Shown piece by piece: positions 1 to 6,086 of a DNA stretch of 17,376 bases (its first letter is position 1; each line of letters begins with the position of its first letter). A program made the translations under genes and the position numbers. The notes under the pieces were generated by a model. That model saw only the letters and a list, made by a program, of their open reading frames with translations. It had not been told where the DNA came from and ran no database searches. The stretch spans positions 1 through 17,376 of the forward strand of contig JAILNT010000081.1 in assembly GCA_024691265.1 (NCBI GenBank), in the 5' to 3' direction. Origin of the DNA: Treponema sp. Lineage in GTDB: Bacteria > Spirochaetota > Spirochaetia > Treponematales > Treponemataceae.

Positions 1-35
1 TAAAAGATAGTAAATAAAAAATTACTACACTAAAT

Positions 36-1385
36 TTACTCACTATCTATTCTAGCAGACTTCAATTCTAGCTTTCTTTTATACATAATAGCATCAGCTC
101 GTTCAAATACATCAGACACAGATTTATCTTCGCCTGGTATATACTCAGAAAGTCCAACAGCTACAACTACCCTGCCTTCATTCTTATTTTTCTCAACAAC
201 ATTGTTTATAGATTTCATCAACTCTTCTCGCTTTTCATAATCATTTCCTTTAAGTATAACAGCAAATTCATCACCACCAATACGGAAAACAGGACTATGT
301 TGAAAAACATGACATATTATCGAACAGGCTTCTTTTATATATTTATCACCTGCCTTATGTCCAAGAGTATCATTTATCTGTTTAAGCCCATTTACATCAC
401 AAACTGCAACAGCAAAAACATAATCAGCTTCATGCTCTATATCAAAGTTTATATGTTCCTCCGCTTCTGTATAAGCATGCTTGCTTTTTACTCCTGTAAG
501 CGAATCTCGATTTGCAATCTCTGTCATCATTTCATAATGAGCCCTACGCTTAATACTTTCATCTATATTGCTTAATCCTATAACAATATGATGATTGTCT
601 TCTAAAGCCATACGTGTAGCTTTCATTCTAAAATAAGTGGCTTCTCCATTTAATATAATCCTGAACGTCAAAAGAAAAAGCCTGTCTACAGACAATACAT
701 TCATAAAGTTTTCTTTATTTACAGCCTGTAAAAAAGTATCTTTATCATCTACATAAATAAGATTAAAAAAAGAGCCTGTACAAAAATCAAAAAAATCCCG
801 ACCAGCCGGAGCTAAATGTAATTTCTTATATTCATCGCTAGACTTATATTCTATATATTCATTCGTTTTTGTATTTACATAATAAATGCAGTCATAATCG
901 TAGGCTAAAGCTTCTGCAATACCTGCATACGTCAACGACTTTTTCATAGTACGTTCGTACATTGCAATTCGTTGCATGTGAGCATCAGTATTGCTAAAAG
1001 CAATAAGAATATGAGCAGAATCATTCTGTTTTACTCTAGTAGCCTTTAATCCTACATATGTGGCTTTTCCATCTAAAAGCATGCGATAATTTAAGGAAAA
1101 TGAATTGTCAACACAAAGAACTTTAAGAATATTTTCTTTTTTGAAAGCTGTATGAACTGTATCAATATCTTCAGAATATGTAGAGTCCTCAAACTCCTTT
1201 ACAATTTTTTTAAAGTCATCTCCAAGCATACATATATCAAGGGCTTGGTCTTGTTCATGAGGAATAAACTCTATAAATTTATCATTATTTGTATTAACAC
1301 AGAAAATACGGAAAAAATCTCGTGCTAAAGACCTTGTAATATCTTCATATTTAAGGTTATGAATATATTGTACCTCGTTTTCCAT
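36..1385 (-). CDS. Diguanylate cyclase (GGDEF) with two tandem PAS-like sensor domains
   Basis: Predicted to make the second messenger cyclic di-GMP from two GTP in the cytoplasm. It is 449 residues long. The C-terminal GGDEF domain begins near the DSLTG motif (residues 294-298). It carries a metal-ligand Asp (D330, in CDVNGLKQIND) and an intact GGDEF active site at 370-374, so catalysis should be possible. The RxxD inhibitory site normally found just upstream is not present: F361 and S364 occupy those positions. Residues about 20-143 and 162-285 are an internal duplication, sharing for example GKATYVGLKATR with GEATYFRMKATR, and each ending in a SN-D-HYE/MYE-type segment. They look like PAS-type sensors without transmembrane segments; the ligand is unknown. 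An SD-like AAGGAG lies upstream of the ATG with a long spacing of 13 bases. The gene is divergent from the next one, and a strong promoter is visible. The enzymatic call is firm; the sensor fold is inferred. Confidence 0.9.
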   Translation of the reverse strand: MENEVQYIHNLKYEDITRSLARDFFRIFCVNTNNDKFIEFIPHEQDQALDICMLGDDFKKIVKEFEDSTYSEDIDTVHTAFKKENILKVLCVDNSFSLNYRMLLDGKATYVGLKATRVKQNDSAHILIAFSNTDAHMQRIAMYERTMKKSLTYAGIAEALAYDYDCIYYVNTKTNEYIEYKSSDEYKKLHLAPAGRDFFDFCTGSFFNLIYVDDKDTFLQAVNKENFMNVLSVDRLFLLTFRIILNGEATYFRMKATRMALEDNHHIVIGLSNIDESIKRRAHYEMMTEIANRDSLTGVKSKHAYTEAEEHINFDIEHEADYVFAVAVCDVNGLKQINDTLGHKAGDKYIKEACSIICHVFQHSPVFRIGGDEFAVILKGNDYEKREELMKSINNVVEKNKNEGRVVVAVGLSEYIPGEDKSVSDVFERADAIMYKRKLELKSARIDSE

Positions 1386-1455
1386 ATTAATCTTTATACT
1401 CCTTACAAAAACATAATTATTTAACTCAATTTATGTAGCTGCATTTCTTATAAAA

Positions 1456-1484
1456 ATTATATAGCAGTCTAAAAGCGTTAACAA
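1456..1484 (-). promoter_or_regulatory. Sigma-70 type promoter of the GGDEF gene
   Basis: Read on the minus strand, a TTGTTA -35 box (1479-1484) is followed after exactly 17 bases by a perfect TATAAT -10 box (1456-1461). This predicts a transcript starting near 1449, with a leader of about 64 bases before the ATG at 1385. Confidence 0.6.
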
Positions 1485-1522
1485 AAAAATATCAAAGATT
1501 ATTATCCTCTTAAAGTAAACTT

Positions 1523-1551
1523 TTTCCAAAAAGATAGGGCTTTATTTTAAA
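1523..1551 (+). promoter_or_regulatory. Weak candidate promoter for the tandem exported-protein genes
   Basis: TTTCCA (1523-1528), 17 bases, TTTAAA (1546-1551). Each box matches four of six consensus positions. The start site would lie about 25 bases before the ATG at 1582. In such AT-rich DNA this could be chance. Confidence 0.25.
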
Positions 1552-1581
1552 TAGCCGATAATAAATAAAAGGAGAAAATAC

Positions 1582-2013
1582 ATGATTAAAAAACTTCTCG
1601 CTCTAATAACTTTTCTTTTTACAGGATTTGCATTTAGCGAAGAAAAAAGTTTCAAAATTCATATCTATGATAAAGACAAAGAGACTACATTTTTTTATGA
1701 AACTGATAACAAGGGAAAATCTTTCTCTCAATTTTATGCAGATGTAAATATTCAGGAAACAATAGGAAAAATGTTTCTTGAAAGATTTAATAGAAAATAC
1801 AGTATGAAAAGTTCTAGCCCATATAAATACAATACAGGGAAAAAAACTAACCCTGACAAAGAAAAGCTTATCAGTCTTACAAAAGAATATGGGCTTGTTT
1901 ATTCTGTAGATTTAACTGATAAATTAGAACATCCCTGGGTATCAATGTATTACTTAGATTCAAAGACATCTGAAATCATGCTGATATTCTACGATATGAC
2001 ACAGATAGATTAA
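1582..2013 (+). CDS. Exported protein of unknown function, first of a tandem paralogous pair
   Basis: A 143-residue protein that I cannot assign to a named family. Residues 1-19 form a clear Sec signal peptide (MIKK, then a hydrophobic run ending GFAFS), with likely cleavage before EEKS. There is no lipobox cysteine, so the mature protein should be soluble in the periplasm or secreted. The mature part is rich in Lys, Asp, Tyr and Phe and has no cysteine. It aligns along its length with the product of the next gene: FFYETDNKGKSFSQFY against FLYDNVNDKKQFSFEY, and a C-terminal segment EYGLVYSV against SHGFIYLI that ends in a hydrophobic strand, IMLIFYDM against SMLIYHIK. An AAAGGAG Shine-Dalgarno sits about 6 bases before the ATG. 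It is probably co-transcribed with the gene at 2031. Being a real gene is well supported; the function is unknown. Confidence 0.75.
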   Translation: MIKKLLALITFLFTGFAFSEEKSFKIHIYDKDKETTFFYETDNKGKSFSQFYADVNIQETIGKMFLERFNRKYSMKSSSPYKYNTGKKTNPDKEKLISLTKEYGLVYSVDLTDKLEHPWVSMYYLDSKTSEIMLIFYDMTQID

Positions 2014-2030
2014 AACAAAGGATAAAAATA

Positions 2031-2414
2031 ATGGTAAAGAAAATATTAGTAATATTTGGGCTTATTATAACAGCCTCAATATATGCAGAAACAAAAGGCT
2101 TCGGTTATATAATTGACGGAGAAGCTGCAACATTTCTTTATGACAATGTAAACGATAAAAAGCAGTTCTCATTTGAATATATTGATACAGAAGTTAGAAA
2201 AATTATAGAAGATTACCTAAAGAAAAATACAGGCAAAGAAAGCAAATTAGAACCTGTTATGTTCAAAGAATATGATAGAGACTATCCAGAATTAAAAAAC
2301 ATGGTAGAATCACATGGCTTTATTTACCTTATATCTCCAGCAAATGGTGCCATAGTATTTTTTCATAATGAAAATATTGATGATATAAGCATGCTCATTT
2401 ATCACATAAAATAA
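2031..2414 (+). CDS. Exported protein of unknown function, second of a tandem paralogous pair
   Basis: A 127-residue protein that I do not recognise. The N-terminus is a signal peptide (MVKK, hydrophobic core, cleavage expected after ASIYA), again without a lipobox cysteine. The mature domain resembles the upstream gene product, most clearly in the early FLYDN segment, the central acidic and lysine-rich helix EVRKIIEDYLKK (against ETIGKMFLERF) and the C-terminal hydrophobic strand. The pair therefore arose by local duplication and then diverged strongly. It starts 17 bases after the previous stop, with AAAGGA as ribosome-binding site, which suggests one mRNA. No terminator hairpin was seen after it, so the transcript may continue toward 2551. 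Confidence 0.75.
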   Translation: MVKKILVIFGLIITASIYAETKGFGYIIDGEAATFLYDNVNDKKQFSFEYIDTEVRKIIEDYLKKNTGKESKLEPVMFKEYDRDYPELKNMVESHGFIYLISPANGAIVFFHNENIDDISMLIYHIK

Positions 2415-2550
2415 ATCCTCAAAAAACCGTTTATCCATAATACATTTCAGAATAAATACCATAATTTTCATTATCTACTGTGGAAAATAGGGTATAAATG
2501 CCGATGCATAAATCTATGAGGGGAAATCTGAAAAAGGTTGGAATCAAAGA

Positions 2551-2844
2551 TTGGATAGAAGAAGTGTGCTTAAATATAAGGTTTTTGTTTTCATTATAGC
2601 ATTTTCAATTCCAGGTTTTCTTGCTGTAAGCAGTATGCAAGTCAGAAAATATACAAAACTGGAAAAGGAAGTTCAAGCTTTAGAAAAACAACAAAAAAGC
2701 CTTATACGACAAAACGAAAATCTCATTGAAAACATAGTTTTACTTTCAAGCTCAACCAGAATAGAACGTATGGCAAGAAATGAACTTGCAATGAGAAAAG
2801 CTGAAAGCGAAGAAATAATACGCGTAAAGATTTCAAAAGAATAA
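2551..2844 (+). CDS. FtsL/DivIC-type septum formation protein
   Basis: A 97-residue bitopic membrane protein. It has a short basic N-terminus, one transmembrane helix (about residues 9-28) and a periplasmic coiled coil (about 32-66, rich in Glu, Lys and Gln). The end is the family-typical R-I-E-x-x-A-x-x-x-L-x-M block (residues 70-81), followed by a short strand (IIRVKI). This architecture is that of FtsL, FtsB and DivIC, which link the divisome proteins FtsQ and FtsWI at mid-cell. The sequence alone does not separate FtsL from FtsB. The start is TTG; no ATG or GTG lies in frame upstream before the stop at 2509, and the next ATG would remove the membrane helix. Ribosome-binding sequence is weak (GGA, 8 bases upstream). 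It stands alone rather than beside rsmH or ftsI, as ftsL usually does. Confidence 0.75.
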   Translation: MDRRSVLKYKVFVFIIAFSIPGFLAVSSMQVRKYTKLEKEVQALEKQQKSLIRQNENLIENIVLLSSSTRIERMARNELAMRKAESEEIIRVKISKE

Positions 2845-2880
2845 AAAAATGAGGGATATGAAATAAATCAAATCCCCCAT
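2843..2880 (-). terminator. Rho-independent terminator of the fez-like operon
   Basis: On the minus strand, arms at 2872-2880 and 2849-2857 pair over 9 bp (AUGGGGGAU with AUCCCUCAU, one G-U pair) around a 14-base loop, followed at once by seven U (2849-2843). It lies just after the stop of the gene at 2900-3205. On the plus strand the stem has one A-C mismatch and no good U-run, so it would be at best a weak terminator for the convergent ftsL-like gene. Confidence 0.8.
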
Positions 2881-2899
2881 CAATTTCATAAAATTAACC

Positions 2900-3205
2900 T
2901 TACCAGGTTGCAACTATACTTTTAAGTTCATCAAGCATTTTCAATATAACTTCCTGCTTTTTGGCACTATAACAAATAGCTTCTCTTTGTAATTTCAAAA
3001 AGAAAGGAGCAAGAGGAGTAAGCTTATCCATAGGAACCTTATCCACATCATATTCAAGAAGTACACTTCCTGTTACAGGATTATGAACAACACTTTTAAC
3101 AGCTGGAGATGACTGCAAAATAGCTTTAGCAGCTTCTACAACTTTCTGGTCCTTAAAAACAGCAGCTCTTAATCTTACTCTTCCCGGGAAAAAACTAGTA
3201 ATCAT
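2900..3205 (-). CDS. Standalone HMA-like domain protein with PGRVRLR motif (FezC-like)
   Basis: A 101-residue cytoplasmic protein consisting of an HMA-like ferredoxin-fold domain (about residues 1-75) and a C-terminal helix. The usual metal-binding CxxC is absent; in its place is FPGRVRLRA (residues 6-14). The same layout occurs at the N-terminus of the P-type ATPase just upstream: PGRLRL with PGRVRLR, and NPSVGSFLIYYDV with NPVTGSVLLEYDV. The two are paralogous modules. As I recall, described ferrosome operons contain a small HMA-type protein (FezC), which this could be. The longest frame would start at TTG 3220, but GGAG sits 6 bases before the ATG at 3205, so I chose that. It is 36 bases downstream of the ATPase gene and ends at a strong terminator. 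Metal binding is not evident from residues; a partner or regulator role for the ATPase is inferred. Confidence 0.75.
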   Translation of the reverse strand: MITSFFPGRVRLRAAVFKDQKVVEAAKAILQSSPAVKSVVHNPVTGSVLLEYDVDKVPMDKLTPLAPFFLKLQREAICYSAKKQEVILKMLDELKSIVATW

Positions 3206-3211
3206 ACAATA

Positions 3212-3215
3212 CTCC
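3212..3215 (-). promoter_or_regulatory. Ribosome-binding site that fixes the start of the FezC-like gene
   Basis: GGAG on the minus strand lies 6 bases before ATG 3205. It overlaps the codons that the longer TTG-start frame would use, which argues against TTG 3220. Confidence 0.7.
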
Positions 3216-3241
3216 AACAAACTTAAAAGTAATAACCTATA

Positions 3242-5512
3242 TTATTTTTTATCTGCCTTTGGTTTAGAAGCAGATTTTTTCTTTGAAACTGTTTTAGACT
3301 TTGAAGCAGCCTTCTTTTTATTTTTTTCAGACTCATCAGACTTTGAATCTTCTTTCATAGTCTTTACATCAGACTCAACACAAAGCATATTTGCTTCCTG
3401 CTCAAATGTTGCTAATTCATCATCAGAAAGAACAGAACGCATTGCAGCCACACTTATACCAATTGTTACACTATTATGAAGTAAAGCTGCAAGAGCTGGA
3501 TTAATAAAGCCAAAAATACCTCCAGCAAGAAGAAGAGAATTAACTCCAATAATAATCTGATTATTTCTATACATCTTGTTTAATAACCCCTGTCCAAGAT
3601 AACGAACGGTAACAAGACTTGCTAATCCATCTTCCGAAAGCATAATATCAGCTGTTTCACCTGCAATTGAAGAGCAACCGTCTATTGCAATTCCAACTTC
3701 AGCAGCAGAAAGAGCTGGAGCATCATTAATGCCATCTCCTATCATAATAACTTTATGCTTTGCATCATGTTCTTTTTTCACAAATTTTACTTTATCTTCT
3801 GGTAAAGCCTGTGCATAAAAGGCATCAAGTCCAACATCATTAGCAATCTTTTGAGCAGCTCCTTCTGTATCACCGGTTACCATAATACACCTATTAATAC
3901 CACTTCGCTTCAAACAGGCTACAGCATGTCTGGCATCAGGGCGAACAGGGTCTCCTATAGCAAGAATAGCAGCAAGCTTTCCATCTACAGACATATACAA
4001 AAGTGAATGACCAGTTTCAATAGATTGCTTTTGAATAGCTTTAGCTGCATCTTCAAAAGGAATCTTTTCATCATCAAAGATAAAGTGAGCACTACCGATA
4101 CAGATTCTCTTTTCATCAAGAGTAGATGCAATTCCATGCGAAACGATATATTCAACCTTTGCATGCTTTTCTGGGTGCGAAAGATTTTTATCTTCTGCCG
4201 CCTTAACAACAGCCCTTCCCAATGGGTGCGGAAAATGTTCCTCAAGACAAGCTGCGAGAAGAAGAACATCATCTTCAGACATAGAACTTTCTATAGGATA
4301 TACATCTGTAAGAACCGGATTTGCATAAGTTAAAGTACCAGTTTTATCAAAAATAACAGTATCAGCATGAGCTACTTCTTCAAGGAATTTACCGCCTTTA
4401 ACGGAAATGCCATGCATTGCAGCTTCTTTCATTGCAGAAAGTACAGAAATAGGAGCTGCAAGTTTCATAGCACAAGAATAATCAACCATTAAAGTAGAAA
4501 TAGTCTTTGTAACATTACCTGTAAAAAGATATGTAAGACCGGCTATTAAAAAGTTAAAAGGAACAATCTTTTCAGCAAACTGTTCAGACTTCTTTTCTGC
4601 CTGGGCTTTTAAAGACTGTGACTGGTCTATCATATTAATGATATTATGAACTTTAGTATCTGTTCCAGTAGAACGCACTCTTATTACAAGCTCACCTTCT
4701 TCAAGCATAGTACCTGCAAATACATTTGAAGCAATTTTCTTTTCTACAGGTAAAGATTCACCTGTTATACTTGCCTGGTTTACCATGCCTTCGCCTCTTT
4801 CTACAGTTCCATCAGCTGGAATCTGACTTCCGGAACGAACTATAATGAGGTCATCTTTTTTCAACGCAGAAGGAGCAATAGTCTTTTCTTCATCTCCAAC
4901 AAGAACATGAACATTCTCATTTGAAATTAAAAGAGTTTTTGCGAGATTGTCATAAGACTGCCGGCGAGTAATTTCTTCCATTTCTTCTCCCATTGTAAGA
5001 AGAACAGAAACAGAACTTGCCGTAGAATAATTACCAGTAAGAACAGAAACTGTAAGAGCCGTAGCATCAAGAAGGTCTGTACTGAAAACTTTTCCATTTG
5101 CAGCAGATTTTACTGCCTTAAAAATACGAGGAAGTATATTCTTATAAAGAATAAGATGCCTTATAGGTAAAGGAAGAAAACTTCTGAAAAATACTCCTAC
5201 AAGAGTATCTACAAAAACTCCTAGTATACTTTGACTTTGCGGCACAATAGCAACTGCTTCAAGCAAACTTTCATCATCAAGATACTTAGCCGTTAAAGCC
5301 CTGAAAAGATTCAATATTTCCTTTACTGTTATCTGATTAACATCATAATATATTAAAAAAGAACCTACTGAAGGATTAACTGTTATTTCTATAATTCCCT
5401 GTTGGACTGCAATAAGAGTTTGAGCTAAAGTAGCCTGTCTCGCTGTAAGAGAAAACCTATTGTATCCAAGTCTCAAACGACCAGGTAGAGAATGTCTTAC
5501 ATAAACCTTCAT
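3242..5512 (-). CDS. fezB: P1B-type metal ATPase, ferrosome type (FezB-like)
   Basis: A 756-residue membrane pump that uses ATP to move a metal cation, probably iron, across a membrane. Catalytic motifs are complete: actuator TGES (250-253), phosphorylation DKTGT (D389), HP dipeptide (429-430), TGD (546-548) and GDGINDAPA (592-600). Two features depart from Cu, Zn or Cd pumps. The transmembrane metal motif is YSCAMK (345-350), not CPC. The N-terminal domain (about 1-75) is HMA-like but has PGRLRL (10-15) and no CxxC. These fit the P1B-6 subgroup that includes FezB, which is required for ferrosomes in Desulfovibrio, Shewanella, Rhodopseudomonas and Clostridioides. Residues about 712-756 form a Lys/Ser-rich tail. 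AGGAG lies 5 bases before the ATG. The flanking tiny membrane protein and FezC-like gene support the call. The ATPase class is certain; iron and organelle roles rest on family knowledge. Confidence 0.85.
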   Translation of the reverse strand: MKVYVRHSLPGRLRLGYNRFSLTARQATLAQTLIAVQQGIIEITVNPSVGSFLIYYDVNQITVKEILNLFRALTAKYLDDESLLEAVAIVPQSQSILGVFVDTLVGVFFRSFLPLPIRHLILYKNILPRIFKAVKSAANGKVFSTDLLDATALTVSVLTGNYSTASSVSVLLTMGEEMEEITRRQSYDNLAKTLLISNENVHVLVGDEEKTIAPSALKKDDLIIVRSGSQIPADGTVERGEGMVNQASITGESLPVEKKIASNVFAGTMLEEGELVIRVRSTGTDTKVHNIINMIDQSQSLKAQAEKKSEQFAEKIVPFNFLIAGLTYLFTGNVTKTISTLMVDYSCAMKLAAPISVLSAMKEAAMHGISVKGGKFLEEVAHADTVIFDKTGTLTYANPVLTDVYPIESSMSEDDVLLLAACLEEHFPHPLGRAVVKAAEDKNLSHPEKHAKVEYIVSHGIASTLDEKRICIGSAHFIFDDEKIPFEDAAKAIQKQSIETGHSLLYMSVDGKLAAILAIGDPVRPDARHAVACLKRSGINRCIMVTGDTEGAAQKIANDVGLDAFYAQALPEDKVKFVKKEHDAKHKVIMIGDGINDAPALSAAEVGIAIDGCSSIAGETADIMLSEDGLASLVTVRYLGQGLLNKMYRNNQIIIGVNSLLLAGGIFGFINPALAALLHNSVTIGISVAAMRSVLSDDELATFEQEANMLCVESDVKTMKEDSKSDESEKNKKKAASKSKTVSKKKSASKPKADKK

Positions 5513-5534
5513 AATATCTCCTCAATAAACAATG

Positions 5535-5595
5535 AAACCATCTGAATAAGATTCCCATTTATAAAAATAAAGGGGGAAAATCTCTCAGATGGTTT
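5535..5595 (-). promoter_or_regulatory. Long hairpin in the leader of the P-type ATPase gene
   Basis: Perfect 11-bp arms (5585-5595 with 5535-5545, reading AAACCAUCUGA and UCAGAUGGUUU on the minus strand) enclose 39 bases. Those bases can pair further in steps (AGAUU with AAUCU, CCC with GGG, UUUAU with AUAAA) to a UUUU loop. It sits between the stop at 5622 and the ATPase Shine-Dalgarno near 5520. The tail is only moderately U-rich, so it may be a partial terminator, a processing or stability element, or an attenuator setting the ratio of small membrane protein to pump. Confidence 0.6.
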
Positions 5596-5621
5596 TCTCA
5601 AAAAGCAAAAAACTTAAAAAC

Positions 5622-5846
5622 TTAAGCCTTCTTTGCATTTTCATTGTTGTATTTTGCTTCTGCAACAATGTCCTGAGCATCTTCTTTTACAGATTCTGCA
5701 AATGCAACAGCATCATCTTTCAGGCGAAGACCTGTTCCTACTACAGAAGCACAAGCTTTGTGAAAAGCTGGGCTACGAACAATAGCAACAGCTGCAATAC
5801 CTGCTGCAACACCAATACCAAAAGCTGCCCACTTATTAATTACCAT
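5622..5846 (-). CDS. Small single-span membrane protein (FezA-like / DUF6110-like)
   Basis: A 74-residue protein. Residues about 4-23 form a glycine- and alanine-rich membrane helix with a small-residue packing pattern (FGIGVAAGIAAVAIV). A conserved-looking segment follows (SPAFHKACASVVGTGLRLKD, 25-44), then an acidic and alanine-rich amphipathic helix (45-70). I believe this corresponds to the DUF6110 type of small proteins that neighbour P1B-6 ATPases, and functionally to FezA, the membrane protein needed with FezB for ferrosomes in Clostridioides difficile; both identifications are from memory. GAGG lies 7 bases before the ATG. It is the first gene of the operon, directly behind a promoter, and 109 bases before the ATPase gene. 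A role in shaping or packing the granule membrane is inference. Confidence 0.75.
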   Translation of the reverse strand: MVINKWAAFGIGVAAGIAAVAIVRSPAFHKACASVVGTGLRLKDDAVAFAESVKEDAQDIVAEAKYNNENAKKA

Positions 5847-5866
5847 ATTAAAACCTCGCTAAATAT

Positions 5867-5895
5867 ATATTATCCCAGTGCAAAATCTTTAGCAA
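5867..5895 (-). promoter_or_regulatory. Promoter of the fez-like operon
   Basis: On the minus strand TTGCTA (5890-5895), a 17-base spacer and TAATAT (5867-5872). The start site would lie about 15-20 bases before the ATG at 5846, giving a short leader that still contains the GAGG ribosome-binding site. The -10 region contains GGATAAT, which resembles half of a Fur-type site, but the other half is poor. The remaining bases between here and the glgP terminator (about 5896-6000) are AT-rich and hold no gene I can support. Confidence 0.5.
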
Positions 5896-6000
5896 TAAAA
5901 TCAGAAAAAGATTACCTTATCCTTACTTATTATAAAGCGGGAAAAGCCTGTTATAAGGGACAAAGAAATAAGCTAATGCTAACGATAAAAAAAACTCATT

Positions 6001-6062
6001 AAAAAAAGGATTCGAACTAATAAAGCTAAATATAATTCAACTTTAAAAAGCCCGAATCCTTT
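6001..6062 (-). terminator. Rho-independent terminator of glgP
   Basis: Perfect 10-bp arms (6053-6062 and 6005-6014; AAAGGAUUCG with CGAAUCCUUU on the minus strand), followed by a run of U at 6007-6001. The 38-base loop can form a second helper stem (AGUUGAAU with AUUUAGCU, two wobble pairs). It lies 24 bases after the glgP stop. Confidence 0.8.
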
Positions 6063-6086
6063 CTTTATAATTTTAATAAAAAATTA

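Noticed and set aside
2516..2599. Short ATG frame of 27 codons overlapping the start of the FtsL-like gene
   Set aside because: It has no Shine-Dalgarno before its ATG and ends inside the membrane-helix codons; it could be a regulatory uORF, but nothing supports this.
3242..5512. Annotation of the P-type ATPase as a copper or zinc/cadmium exporter
   Set aside because: There is no CPC motif and no CxxC in the N-terminal domain; the SCAMK motif and neighbours fit the ferrosome type better.
5916..5958. CCTTAT/ATAAGG inverted pair upstream of the fez-like promoter as an operator
   Set aside because: The arms are six bases, over 30 bases apart and AT-rich, about 20 bases or more upstream of the -35 box; chance is the simpler explanation.
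5589..6002. Plus-strand open frame of 137 codons over the small membrane protein gene and its upstream region
   Set aside because: It is antisense to the better-supported gene at 5622-5846, runs through the promoter and the glgP terminator tail, and its translation is Ser/Cys/Asn low-complexity with no ribosome-binding site.
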